A DNA stretch of 64,000 bases from positions 244,285 through 308,284 of the forward strand of contig JANPWX010000476.1 of assembly GCA_024734555.1 (NCBI GenBank), given 5' to 3'. Shown here piece by piece: positions 11,438 through 22,485 of the stretch. Source of the DNA: Trochalopteron elliotii (lineage: Eukaryota > Chordata > Aves > Passeriformes > Leiothrichidae). The notes beneath the pieces were generated by a model. It did no database searches and had not been told where the DNA came from. It worked only from the letters and a program-made list of their open reading frames with translations. The position numbers and the translations under genes were made by a program. Positions within the stretch are counted from its first letter, which is position 1. Each line of letters starts with the position of its first letter.

Positions 11438-14097
11438 CAGAAAGGAAGGGAGTGCCTGCTAGGAAATATTCGCCTGCCAAGCCCTTGTGTTTTCCAGAGA
11501 GTAGAAGATCTTTTCATTTGTTCTGTCTGACTGTTTGTGCCTTTAGTATCTGCCAGGCTCTCCGGAGAGCAGCAGTAAATGTGCTGCCTGGGGCAAGCTT
11601 TGATGGACAATTCCTTCTTTCTCTCTCTTCCCTGTGCCATTAGAAAGCCCCAAATCCACATGTCTTCCTGAAAGGCAGCGCTGCCCAGCACTGAGTGGTG
11701 GATCAAAGCCTCCTGGTGTGACCGTGGCTGTTTGCTGGACCTTGTAATCCCACCCCAATCAGTCAGACAAAGCTGGTGAGGCACAGGCAGGACAGAGCTG
11801 CTGGAATTGAGGATCTGTCAAATTGGCAGGGCTGGGATGAGTGGGCCTGGAGCATGCTGGCCACAGGAACAGCCTGAGGAGTCCCCTCTCTGCAGATCCA
11901 GGGGCTGTGAGCTGGAAGGGATCCCTGGGGAAGTGTTCAAGGGCAGTGTCTGGATGTTTGGCCATGGGGCTTTAGGGTGGGAGGAGGTCCCAGGCCAGGG
12001 AAATTGATGCTCCTGCCTGGGAGAGCAGGGCAGAGGGAGCTTTGGGGCCTGGGTTCAAGGCCAGCCTGTTGTAATCTGCACCAGCTGCCACGGAGCAAAC
12101 CAGCACAGGTACCCACTGCACCCAGCAGATGCCTTAATCCTCTTTTCCTAAGGAGCTTAGAGCCCTTGGAGATCCCAAAAGTGTTTTCCTTTATGAAGCA
12201 GGACAAGTCCTACTTCTCTTTGAAGGCAGGAGAAAATACACCATGAAATGTGAAGTGGAAGTGAGATCAGCCTTGAGTTTTCTGAGCTGGACAGGTCAAG
12301 TGGCTTGGGCCAAGTTGTGTTTTTTCCCAGTAAACTCCAGCCTCTGGAGCCATCTCCCAACTCATCAGGTCAGTGTAGTCATTGGGTTCTTTCTTTCTGC
12401 TATAAAGGATTTGAACCAGCCAGGGAAATGCAAATTATTCTTTTGAGAGTCTTCTCTTTCAATACAGAAAACCAGAGGAATGGGGAATTCAGTTAAAAGA
12501 AAATACAGAAAATGTTTAATTTTAGGTGTTAAGCAATAACAGTAACTTCAAAATGTTTGCAGGGTTGTTTTCCTGTTGAAAAGCCATTTTCGTCAATCAC
12601 CCATACTTTATGTAATTCCAACCAGCTTTCCCTCTCAGGCAGAAAACAAACCAGGAGAAATAATATTTTCCAGCTGGAATGATTGTTTTTATTGTTTATT
12701 CTGCATTTTTCCAACTCCCATGGGAATACAGGGAAGTTTCAAGGCTTTCTTGGACTTTCCACAGCTCCTAGGCCTGTGTCCAGGTGTGGAATGGGGCTGG
12801 AAGCAGTGAGGTGGGGCTTGGATCCCTGATTTCCCCTGGCACTCCCCACTGCCTGCCCGTGCCACCCACTGGCAGAGCTCCCACCTGCCCTTCTGCTCCC
12901 TGTGCTGGGAGAGGATTCAGGAGATATGGAGCAAAGAGAGGAGGAGGCACAGGGAGTTTGGGGGCGTGGGTGGCAAGGGACAAGGCTGAAGGGTGCAGGA
13001 AAGGCAGCAAAGCTGCTCTCACAGCTCAGCGTGTGGAAATCACCACTCAGTAGGCTGAAATCACAAGGAAACAATTCTTTTCCCTGTGCTATTAAACTGT
13101 GGAACTCCCAGCTCCTGGGTCTTGTGGGGGCCAAAACTAAAAAGAAGAGAAGAAAGGAAAGGGTAAATTAATGGGAGACAACCTGACTGGGAGCTGCAGC
13201 TCGGGAGCTCAGGTGCAGCTGCTGCACCAGTCCTGCTGGCACTGCTTTGTTCCCCAAGTGGCTCCTGAGGATTACTCTGGGAAATGATTGTAGGGAAATG
13301 GATTTGTCTTCTTCCCTCCAGTGGCAATTCCTGCATTGTTTAACTGAAATCATGCTATAGGTTAAATCCCAGATTTTGGGAAAGCATTTCTAAACCTCTT
13401 CCAGCTATTCCTTATCTGACAATAGCTCGATGAAGAGGTTTATCCTCAGAGAAGAGCTCAGAAAAATCCGATATTCACAAAGGGTCTTCTTCCCCTTGGG
13501 GAGCTCAGGAATTTCTCCTCTAAAAAACATATCACCACATCCTTGGACCAGACTTTCATCCTGGCTCCCTGCAAATCCTGAGCTGGAATCAGCCTGCACT
13601 GAATGTGGTGCTGCCATGTAATTTTTGAAGTGTGTGTGTTTCTGTGGTGTTCCTTATGTGAATACATGGAGCTATTCAACTGGAAAACAGACATGAAAGT
13701 AAAGACTGTGGCTCTGGATAAAACACCTGACACCAAACTCTCAAGGGTTCTTGGAGGATTAGGACACACACTGGCACAGAATGTGAAGCCCTAGTGAACT
13801 CTTTCCTTTTTTTTTTTTTCCTATTTTTATGTGACACTAAAGAAAGGCAAAACCAAACTACAAACTAATCTTAAGAAGTGAGAAAACAAAAGAATTTTGG
13901 CTGGGTACAAAAGGGTTTGTGCCAAGCCCTGTCCCAGGGTGATCCCTGTGGGGTGTTTGGAAATGCTAAAGCTGGTCCAGCACTGCAGGATGGTGAGGGA
14001 GCCCTTGGGTAGGAGGGATGTGAATGTAAAGTGTATTTTGTCCTCTTGATGCCTAAATATAAGTGTCCCATGGTGTGAAGTGAGCTTGTCAGAATAT

Positions 14098-14345
14098 CAC
14101 TGAGTGCTGGCATTGGAAAGGACTTCATCCAAACCCCTGCCCAGGCAGGGATCACCCAGAGCAGGTGACACAGACACACATCCAGGTGGGATTGGAATGT
14201 CTCCAGAGAGGGAGACTCCACACCCTGCCTGGGCAGCTGTTCCAGTGCACTGGCCACCCTCCATGGAAAGTTCTTATTCATATTGAGATGGAATTTCACG
14301 TGTTTTGGTTCATGGCCATTGCTCTTTGATCTTCATCTCTGCCTG
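14098..14345 (-). mobile_element. CR1 LINE 3' fragment
   Basis: The inverted CR1 tail order is clear: 'ggaaaggacttcatccaaa', a 'cctgcccaggcagggatcacc' block, 'gtctccagagagggagactcc', 'gggcagctgttccagtgc', then 'gatggaatttcacgtgtttt' and 'catggccattgctctt'. These are diagnostic words of an avian CR1 tail. The copy is 5'-truncated and diverged. No terminal octamer remains at the left edge. Confidence 0.88.
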
Positions 14346-15934
14346 CAAGTTCCTGAAGGGAAAAGCCACGGAGTTGGCTTGACTAGACCTCAGCTCATGA
14401 ATTCCTCTTGGGCCAGCCTGGCCTGGAACAGCAGCTGCAGCTCTGTCCTGGGAGAGGAAAGGAGTGAGATGTGATTCTTCAGGACATGTGCACAGGAAAA
14501 GGATGGAATTGAGGCTTTCTCCACCCAGGTTGTGCCCCAGCCCTGTGGGCACTCACACTTCACCTCCTCTCCAGGGGCACGAGGAGGGTTCCCACCAGCT
14601 GTGGGTGTCCCTTGCTGAATGCCAGCTCCGAGGGTGATGGGGATGGATACACACTGTCCCAGGAGGCAGACAGGGTGTGCATTCTGTGCTGAGATGTCAG
14701 AAGTGTCTGGGACTCCTGGAGGTGATTGTGGAAGGGGCTGACTGTGGCAGCTGAGAAGGGTTAAATGAGAATTCCTGCTCTGAGGTTCCCCTTCTCCCTG
14801 GGGTCTCTCTGCATCTGTGTCACCCTCAAACAACCCCTCTGGTTTTCCAATGCTGTGTGTGAACAGATCTATGTCAGCCTTGTGTTTTTTAACAGTCAAA
14901 GAAAAAAATGCAGGAAGGAAACATGAAAGCTTCATTCCCACCTTGAAACCTGCCCCAACCTGCCTGCTCTGCACCAGAGGCAGCATCACTGCTGTCCAGG
15001 GGGAAAGGCTGGCTCCCTGTCAGAATTCCTGCCTGCAGAACTGAGAGTGGATCCCGTGCCATTAAAAGCAGGGAGTTTGTCTGTTCACTTCAGTGGGAGC
15101 TGGTTCAGGCCCCGAAACTCCCAATGATGGGAGGGAGTGGGTGAATCCCTTGCAAAAACATCTTTGCTCTGACCTGTTTACTGAGTACAGGGGAATTACT
15201 AATGCTGGGTTTGCAACACTTGGGCTGAATAACTGCCCTCAAACTTCTCTTACAACTACACGCTTCTTCATGGAGTTCTTTAGGATCTCTGGAAAGACTT
15301 TCATAAATTCTTGCCACCTACAAAAGGATGGACAAAAAAAACCCTACAGTATTAGTGAAATTTTAGTTTGAATAACTCGGATTTATTTAGCCTTTGTTTA
15401 AAACATATTCCTCAAATCATACATGTGACAGTGTCCTTCAGTGCAAATGTTCCCTCTGACTTTCTAAAGAAGAAAATAAAAGTGGGCTTTGCAAGGTTTC
15501 TGACCCAGGAAGCTTCCTGTGCCAAAGCTCTGGGGTTGTTTTTCCAGTGCTTTAGGAGTGACCTTGATCAAGACATATCATCTCTGTGATCTCCCCCGGG
15601 TGGGAACAGCATGTTCATCCTCCCACAGAGCAGGGAACTGATGGTAGGGATCAGTTCTCAAGCAGGAAATGCTCTGCGGAATTTCAGCATTACTGTTTTG
15701 CCCTCTTTTCCTGATTTTAAATTCATATTTCTGTCAAATGACACACTTGAAGGGAGGGAGAGTCAGTGCAAGGGCATTTGGCTGCTGGCTTCAGTCTCAG
15801 CACACCCTGTGGTGCTGCTGGACCAAGACCACAAGGAGAAGCCTCCAAAAGTGATGCAAACCTGGGAAGTTCACCTGTGAGTTCAGTCTGGGGAGCAATA
15901 CAAACCTAACTTCCAAGTGCCGTGCAGCCATGCT
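14346..15934. other. Single-copy stretch, no gene recognised
   Basis: No feature is recognisable. The 199-codon minus frame at 14390-14989 overlaps part of the CR1-adjacent sequence and shows no domain. Confidence 0.55.
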
Positions 15935-16560
15935 GAAGGCTCTCAACAGGCTGGAGGGATGAGCAGAGTGGAACATTTTGAGATTCAACAGAGACAAATG
16001 CAGGGTCCTGCAGCTGGGGAGGAACGACCATAGGCACGAGCACAGGCTGTTGACCTGCAGAGAAGGACCTGGGGGTCCTGGGGACAGTGAGCTGTCCCTG
16101 CCCAGCAGGGTCCTGGGGCAGGAGCAGCAGTGGGGCCATGGGCTGCAGGGGAAGAGGAAGGTCTCCTGTCCTTCTCCTTCAGCCTCAGTGCACCCTCACC
16201 CGCCTGCAGTGCTGTGTCCAGCCCTGGGCCCCTCAGGACAGGAGGGGCTGGGGCCAGCAGAGCCTGTGGAGCTGAGGAAGGGCCTGGAGCATCTCCATGC
16301 CCAGGAGGGGCTGAGGGAGCTGGGGCATTGAGCCTCGAGAGCAGACAGCTGAGAGGGATCCTCTCGATGTACAGAAATACCTGAAAGGGGAATGTCAGAG
16401 CCCAGGCCATAGTGCTGGGCAATGGGACAGGAGGCACAGGCAGGGACTGATCCCAGGGATTCCCCATGCACAGGAGAAAGAACTCCTTCCCTGGGCACTG
16501 CCTGAGCCCTGAGACTGTCCAGAGACAGTGTGGAGTGTTCTCAGAGGAAATTCCTCAGAG
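15935..16560 (+). mobile_element. CR1 LINE fragment, end of ORF2 plus 3' region, decayed
   Basis: The plus strand carries words of the CR1 ORF2 end and 3' region in order: 'gattcaacagagacaaatgc' then 'agggtcctgcagctgggg', 'gagaaggacctgggggtcc', 'ctgtgtccagccctgggc', 'ggagcatctccatgcccagg' then 'aggggctgagggagctgggg', and 'caggcagggactgatccc'. Reverse-transcriptase frame integrity is lost, with internal deletions and stops, so no protein is made. The element ends shortly before the composite minisatellite at 16617. Confidence 0.78.
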
Positions 16561-16616
16561 AAATTCCAAGGCAGAATGACACATTGGGAATACTTGAGTG
16601 GGGCAGCTGTTCCAGG

Positions 16617-16871
16617 GGCTCTGCCATGGCCTGTGCCATGGGCCCTGTGCCTTGGGCTGTGCCATGGGCTGCTCCATGGGCTGTGCCATGAGCTGTGTGC
16701 CATGAGCTGTGTGCCATGGGCTGTGCCATGACCTGTGTGCCATTGGGTGGTGCCTTGGGCTGTGCCGTGGGCTCTGCTATGGGCTGTGCCATGAGCTGTG
16801 TGCTGTGAGCTCTGTGCCATGGGCTGTGCCATGAGCTGTGTGCTGTGAGCTCTGTGCCATGAGTCCTGTGC
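16617..16871. repeat. 12- to 14-bp minisatellite, unit close to ctgtgccatggg
   Basis: About twenty degenerate copies of a roughly 12-bp unit. Towards the 3' end there is a higher-order event: a 40-bp block at 16781-16820 is repeated exactly at 16821-16860, showing recent expansion inside an older array. Minus-strand frames across it give His/Gly/Thr/Ala/Gln-rich peptides (16541-17275), which are repeat artefacts. Confidence 0.93.
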
Positions 16872-16920
16872 CCGCAGCCTGTCCTGGAAGGCAGGCAGGG
16901 AGCAGGCCGTGCAGGAAAGA

Positions 16921-17140
16921 GCCTGGAAGGGAATGCCAGGGGAGCCGGGAAGGGAATGCCAGGGGGACTGGAAAGGAATGCCAGGGGAGCCGGGAAGGGA
17001 ATGCCAGGGGGACTGGAAAGGAATGCCAGGGGAGCCGGGAAGGGAATGCCAGGGGGACTGGAAAGGAATGCCAGGGGGACTGGAAAGGAATGCCAGGGGA
17101 GCCGGGAAGGGAATGCCAAGGGAGCCGGGAAGGGAATGCC
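16921..17140. repeat. 45-bp minisatellite made of 22- and 23-bp half units
   Basis: Each half unit starts with 'gaatgccaggg'. One type continues 'gagccgggaagg' and the other 'ggactggaaag', and they alternate to give a 45-bp dimer, with one extra short unit in the middle. The period of 45 is a multiple of 3, so long frames are open on both strands. On the minus strand they read as a Pro/Gly/Ser/Phe/Trp-rich 15-residue cycle; on the plus strand as a Gly/Glu/Arg/Lys-rich cycle. Copies are very similar to each other, so the array is probably young. It follows directly on the 12-bp array with only about 50 bp between. Confidence 0.95.
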
Positions 17141-17365
17141 CGGGCGCTGGAGGGCGGCCGGGGCCGGCAGAGGGCACTCGGAGCGCGGCCAGCCCGGGGT
17201 CGGCGGGACAGGGCCGGGGCTCTCCTGCACACCGCACATCCTCAGCTCCATCGACCCCAGCTCAGGGCTGGGCAATATTCGTTCCCTTCTGGCTCACTTC
17301 ATCCCGGGGAGAGCCCCCAAATGTTCCATTCTGCGCCCTCGGCAGCCGAGGACAGACCTGACGGA
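17141..17365. promoter_or_regulatory. Short CpG cluster abutting the composite minisatellite
   Basis: About 13 CpGs fall in the first 100 bp and roughly seven more in the next 120 bp by hand count. The context is GC-rich ('gggcggccggggccgg', 'gagcgcggcc'). It copies the arrangement at 5592-5960, an array followed at once by a CpG patch. A small promoter or CpG island is possible; GC-biased conversion next to an unstable array is an equal alternative. Confidence 0.35.
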
Positions 17366-20282
17366 CAGCAAACCACAGTTAGAAATGTGCTGTCACCAAG
17401 TGTTCCAAGCTGTGAGGGGGGTTGGCTTGGATTCACCTATTTGGTAGAAAAAGCTGCTTTTGTTTGTTTTTATGCCAGCTCTCTGCCCCTAGCTTCTCTC
17501 CGTATTATAGCTGCTGAGTCTGTGAGTTTTGGGCAGTAAAATCCAGTTCCACTCTGTCTGCAGTCTTAAATCTCCGAAGTCCCTCTTTATTCCAGATGTA
17601 GAGAGGGGAGTAGTTGCAACTAATGTGTGAGGAGTTGGGATTTTTTTTCTGCTTGAGGGATGGAAAAATCCCTGATGCCTCCTGAGCAGCCAGTCCCTGC
17701 TCTCAACTCCTGAACATCCTCTGTGCTTCCTTCCAGCAGGAGCCAGGAAAGCCACAGCCATGGACCTGCATCAGGATCCCTCAGCTTCCTCCAGCACCTT
17801 AGCATGGGATGCTGGATAACTTCATGCTCCTTACCTCAACTGTCCTTCAGGCTTAGGGTAAAAGCCATGAATTAAACAGGCTTTTGGGATGGGGAGGAGG
17901 GAAGTCCTGCTCCCCCTGCACCAGCCTGCTGGGTGGCTGAAGCCCAGGGCAGGGGCTGGTCCCCAGCAGGAAGCACGGAGGTATTTGGTATCTGGGAGTA
18001 TTTCCTATAACATTTGTTTAATAGTTTTGAGGTCAGTTAAATATGGAGTGACAAATTAATTCCAACTTAACTACTTCCCTCTTGGTCTTCCTGCCGCTTG
18101 CAAGTCCTGTGCTGCCCATTAAACCAGAGCAGTTGGTGGGATCAGGAGACTTTGGCAGCTTGTGGGGGTTTGTGTGCTGAACCCCACTGAAGAGTCTGTT
18201 CCCCTGGCTCTGCAAGTGCCCTGTGCCATCTTCCCCAGGAGAAGGGGCAGATGGAAAAATTCACCTACCTGGAGCCAGAGACAATGCTCCCAGAGCCATG
18301 GCTTGCACCAAAGCCCCTTGGAAAGGCTCAGCAGCCAGGGCTTGTCAAAGGATTGTTACAGAGACCAGCAGGAGCCTCCCTGGGGATGTGTGCCCACCCT
18401 GCAAGGCCTGACCCAGCTCTGGAGTACACTTGGCTTCAATCCTCAACCCTCTACAAGAGTTATCCACTAGGTCTGTGCAGGTGAGGGTGTCCCACTCCCT
18501 GAGGTCCCTATGCCTGTGAATCACAGCCATGAGCCTGGACAGAGGCAGATCTGAAGCCCTTCCTTGGGCAGGAGCAGAGCATGGGAAGGGGTCCTGGGGA
18601 GTTCCTAGGTAGAATCTCCACACCAACACTGCAAAGTCTCCCTGTATCCCAGGGGATTATTCATGTGATCTACCCAGAGGTGTAAAATTTGGGGTTTGTG
18701 AGTCCCTGGAGACACACGTGTGCATGGAGGTGTGTGCATGTGCACCTTCTGTGTGTGCTGGGGTGAAGGTGACCAGAGCAGGTCCCACTCCTGCCAGGAC
18801 TTGTCCTTGCATGGCTTTGTCCATGTGCTGCTCCCTCGGCTTCCCCAGCAGACCGCAGGGCAAAGAGCAGAGGGGTTGGTCTCCATGAAGGTGTTTTGAT
18901 CACTTCATCATGCATGGAGCAGCTGGGACACGAGCTCTTGGGGCAGCAGTGGGAAGCAGTGAAACTTTATTGAGCTATTTCAGGTGCCAGATTCAAACAG
19001 GTTTGAATTGACTCAACTGCTCAGGAGAGAAATGATTGGGGTGAGACAAGGGCTTGGTACTGATTCCCCAGAATGAGTGTGCACCTGGTGGTTCATGAAA
19101 TGCTGCTTCACACAGTCCTGCTTAATGGTTCTTCCTCCAACAGCATTTCTATTGCCCAGGTTTTCCTTTGGTTGTTTGCTTTTCCATAATGTAACACGTG
19201 GCATTTCTTACCTGTCATCATCCTGCCAATATCAGCACATACCAAAGAGCAAATGTTCAGCAGGAACAAATGAGACCAGCACTGGCAGTCCACTAGAGTC
19301 CAGCTCTGTGGAGCTGGATTCTTTCCTTTTATTGAAACAACAACAGCAACAACCAAACCAACACAAAAAGTGCATCTTTTCCACACTTAAGTTAATTATT
19401 TGTGGTCTGAATCTGGCACTATGAGAGGAAATTAGCCTAGTCCTGATGATTGGGCATTATTGCAGCACATGAGGTCTGTCTTTTGTCTGCTGGGGCCCAC
19501 GCTGGGTTTTTTAGCACTGTCTCTCTTGGACAGACATGTTGTGGGGGGTTGCATTAATATTTTGGCTTTCTGACTGTGCAGTCCATTCTACACCACACAC
19601 TGGAGGCAAAGCTTTGCAGTCTCAGTTGACTGGACTTTGTACAGGCTTTTTCAAAGCTTTCTCCACAGATGCCTTAACAATTCCTGAGTTCCTGTCGGAG
19701 TTTTGTGCTGGGATAAATGTGAGAGGGCTTGTCCTCAGATGGTGCAGGCTGGCCTTGCGCCACTGACTGCGGGGAACGAAGCCATTCTGCTCGAGCAGAA
19801 GATCTGCTGCTCAAACTTCAAAAGGCCACCCACATGTGTGTGCTGAGCTGGAGGTCTGAATTAGCAAAACCCAGAGTTTTTCCCATGGTTTTCACTCTGA
19901 GCCATAAAATGACCCATATTTACTGGAAATCCTCTGGAAGTCCCTGAGCCCCCATGCAGAGGGAGCATATTTAGGTTTGTGATGCAAAAGATTATCAGGC
20001 AAAGTTTCATCTTCACTTGGATGAAGTGAATGAGTAATGATTCAATAGTCAAAAGCTTTCAGAATTAGAAATAAGTATAAATTAATGCTTCAGGGAGAGT
20101 ATTTTATTTCTTTTTTCTTTTTCTAGTAAGAGGGGTTATTCATAACCAAAGACCTGAGTTCATAATCAAATGGGATTCCTGAGTGCACTGGATTGGGGAA
20201 GCTTGGAGAGGAGGAGGCTTTGGGGTTCCTAACTGCAGCCTTCCAGTGCCAGAAGAGCCTGCAAGAAAATGGAGAGGGATGA
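17366..20282. other. Single-copy stretch, no gene recognised
   Basis: No gene, RNA or transposon is recognisable. A short CAA-rich microsatellite-like patch lies near 19338-19368. The part at 19440-19800 is repeat-free and could hold regulatory sequence, but there is nothing diagnostic. Confidence 0.55.
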
Positions 20283-20580
20283 TTTCAAGGGGTATGGGGT
20301 GCCAGGACAAGGGTGAATGGCTTCAAACTGTCAGAAGGAAGGGTTACATTGGACATTAGGAAAATTTTCTTCCCTGCAAGGGTGGGCAGGGCCTGGCACA
20401 GGGCGCCCAGAGAGCAGCTGTGGCTGCCCCTGGATCCCTGGCAGTGCCCAAGGCCAGGTTGGGCACTGGGGCTTGGAGCAGCCTGGGACAGTGGGAGGTG
20501 TCCCTGCCATAGCAGGGGTGGAGTGGAATTAACTTCAGAGTCCATTCCAACACAAAGCATTCCATGATCCTGTGATTGTG
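20283..20580 (+). mobile_element. CR1 LINE 3' fragment with terminal tail
   Basis: The order is that of a plus-strand CR1 tail: 'ggacaagggtgaatggcttc', 'aaactgtcagaaggaagggt', 'gacattaggaaaattttctt', 'ccctgcaagggtggg', 'cctggcacagggcgcccaga', 'tggctgcccctggatcc', 'ggcttggagcagcctggg', 'ggtgtccctgcca', 'ccattccaacacaaagc', and 'attccatgatcctgtgattg' at the end. It ends in the degenerate octamer typical of CR1. It is 5'-truncated and non-coding. It is a close relative, in inverted orientation, of the copy at 22193-22485. Confidence 0.95.
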
Positions 20581-21220
20581 TCCAGTGCCATCTGTGCTGA
20601 CAGCTCTTGGCGCTGGGTACCCACAGGAAGCTCAGAACAATCCAGGTGCTGGTATGACTGTGGGACATGTGGTGGTGAAGATGACATGAAGCTCCTGGGG
20701 AAAGAATAGGGCTGCAGTACTTGTTTAAGGTTATTGTCTTGCAGTTTGTAGGAAGAAGCTGTAGAAAGAAGTGCCTTGCACGTGATCAAAATCAGCTTTG
20801 AAATAATTTCATTTGTAACAAGTTAAAGAACATTTGAGTGTGATTTTCCAGGGAATCAGTTGGGTGCTAGCTCTGACCTTCTTGCAAGTACCTAATAGAC
20901 AGGACAGTATTTATTTATTAGCAGCATCATTGATTTTTAAAGATTAACATGCTTTAACAAAATACTCTTCCTCTCTCAGCTGTAGAATGTTCCCACATCT
21001 TCCCCATTCCTGGACCGTGCAGGGACATTTATCCTGATCAAAGAGCAGTGGGACATAAAGCCACTGCCTGTTACTGGGAGCAGATTGTGTTCCATGGCCA
21101 TACCACTGCTTTGCATTCCTGAGCAAGAGCACAAAAAGGTACACCTGGGACAGAGGGGCTGGCAATCCACCCTGCACTGCACAGGGCAGGGATTCCCCGT
21201 CCCCTGGGAGCCTTCTCCTG
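20581..21220. other. Single-copy stretch, no gene recognised
   Basis: AT-rich in 20790-20960 with no recognisable feature. The minus frame of 182 codons (20944-21492) runs into the 40-bp array and owes its length partly to it. Confidence 0.55.
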
Positions 21221-21345
21221 GAGCCAGACAGGCACTGCAGAGTCCAGCCTGATTCCCCAGGAGCCGGACAGGCACTGCAGAGCCCAGCCCGGGTCTCCTG
21301 GAGCCAGACAGGCACTGCAGAGCCCCCAGAACCCAAGCCGGGTCC
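21221..21345. repeat. 40-bp minisatellite, about three copies
   Basis: Copies begin at 21221, 21261 and 21301, each with 'gagccagacaggcactgcag' or one change from it. A partial fourth copy may precede at about 21207. The third copy has a short insertion. The exact 40-bp spacing of the starts shows a true tandem array. Confidence 0.92.
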
Positions 21346-22192
21346 CCTTGCGCAGCCCGGCTGTGCTGCTATAGGTGTGGGGGTGCTCTGTGACAACACA
21401 GCATCAAAGCGGAGCTTACCCTCGGTGAGGCACAATCCTACAAATTTTTGCCCTGCAGGAAATCCAGTATATTTTATCCTGTTTGTCAACACGGTTTACT
21501 CTGAGAGAGCCCTGAGTCTGCGGCCAGCAATTAATGCCATTTAAAAGCTTTTCAGTGGGATAATTGCCTGTTGTTCTGCAGGCATCACTCGCATTCAGAT
21601 GCTAATGGCTGTCAGGGGCAGTGGCCATTCCCACATTGGGGGCCAGGTATGCCCCGCTCCCCGCGCCCTGGGAAGACGCTTAATGGGTCTATTGTCCCTG
21701 AACAAGGGCAGCAGGGAAACCCCCCTGTCCCGGAGGAAGCCGTGGAAATAATCCTCATCAGTCTGTGTCACTTGGGCACAAAAGGCAATGGGGAAGACAC
21801 AAAAAGGAAAGGGGCGTCCAGCACAATGGGGGTGGAAGTCAAGGTGTCCCGCGTTAGGGGACAAGAGAGCTGTGCCAGGCTCACGAGCAGAGATTCACCG
21901 CAGCTCTGTGAAAACCCAGGGATGTTTCAGCCGTTCCCAGATTTCAGATTTTCACCCAGTGGTGCTGGTTGTGTTTTCTACGGTATAGTTACATTTTTTT
22001 GGAGGCCACGTTTACACGGGCAGAGTAAGAGTCCTCAGCTCTCTAGTCAGGACCCCACCATGAAGCTGTTGATGTCTCCGGGTAATTTTAGTCCTGGAAA
22101 ATTCAGCATCAAACTTTACATGCCCAAACAGCTGGGTCTCACTTCTCTTTTGGTCTCCTTGCAGGATTAAAACTTTTCCTTTTCTCTTATCA

Positions 22193-22485
22193 GAGAACCA
22201 TGCAATGCTTTGTGTTGGGAGAGACCTTAAAGTTAATCCCACTCCACCCTCCTGCCATGGCAGGGACACCTCCCACTGTCCCAGGCTGCTCCAAGCCCCA
22301 ATGTCCAATCTGGCCTGGGACACTTCCAGGGATCCAGGGGCAGCCACAGCTGCTCTGAGCACCCTGTGCCAGGGCCTCTCCACCCTCCCAGGGAACAATT
22401 CCTGCCCAATATCCCATCTAAATCCACCCTTCTTCATCTTCAGGCCATTCCCCCTTGTCCTGTCTCTCCATGCCCTTGTTCAGCC
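22193..22485 (-). mobile_element. CR1 LINE 3' fragment, inverted partner of the copy at 20283
   Basis: On the plus strand the inverted CR1 tail is evident: 'gcaatgctttgtgttggga', 'gagaccttaaagttaatccc', 'cctgccatggcagggacacc', 'tcccactgtcccaggctgct', 'ggatccaggggcagccacag', 'gtgccagggcctctccac', 'caggccattcccccttgtcc'. It belongs to the same CR1 subfamily as 20283-20580. A 44-base stretch (22257-22300) is the exact reverse complement of 20467-20510. It is non-coding. Confidence 0.95.

Larger units (their letters stand above)
5961..14097. other. Long mostly single-copy stretch, no gene recognised
   Basis: About 8 kb without a recognisable gene or transposon. Small items are a 17-bp direct repeat at 8345-8378, a 16-A run at 8307-8322, poly-T runs near 10089 and 13809, and the G-run at 11421-11437 listed separately. 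The longest frame (248 codons, minus, 9023-9769) has no recognisable domain and is probably chance. The part at 8930-9265 is listed as a candidate regulatory block. Confidence 0.55.

Noticed and set aside
12050..12066. tRNA B-box-like 'gggttcaagg', also near 52521 and 35896
   Set aside because: No A-box at the right distance and no cloverleaf could be drawn in any of the three cases.
16395..17275. Minus-strand frames of 280 and 244 codons with Pro/Gly/Ser/Trp-rich repeats, like a structural protein
   Set aside because: They are generated by the 12-bp and 45-bp arrays; the non-repeat ends come from CR1 and CpG-rich sequence and show no domain.
21221..21345. CRISPR-like array of repeats
   Set aside because: The 40-bp units touch each other without unique spacers, as in all arrays here, and the host is a vertebrate.
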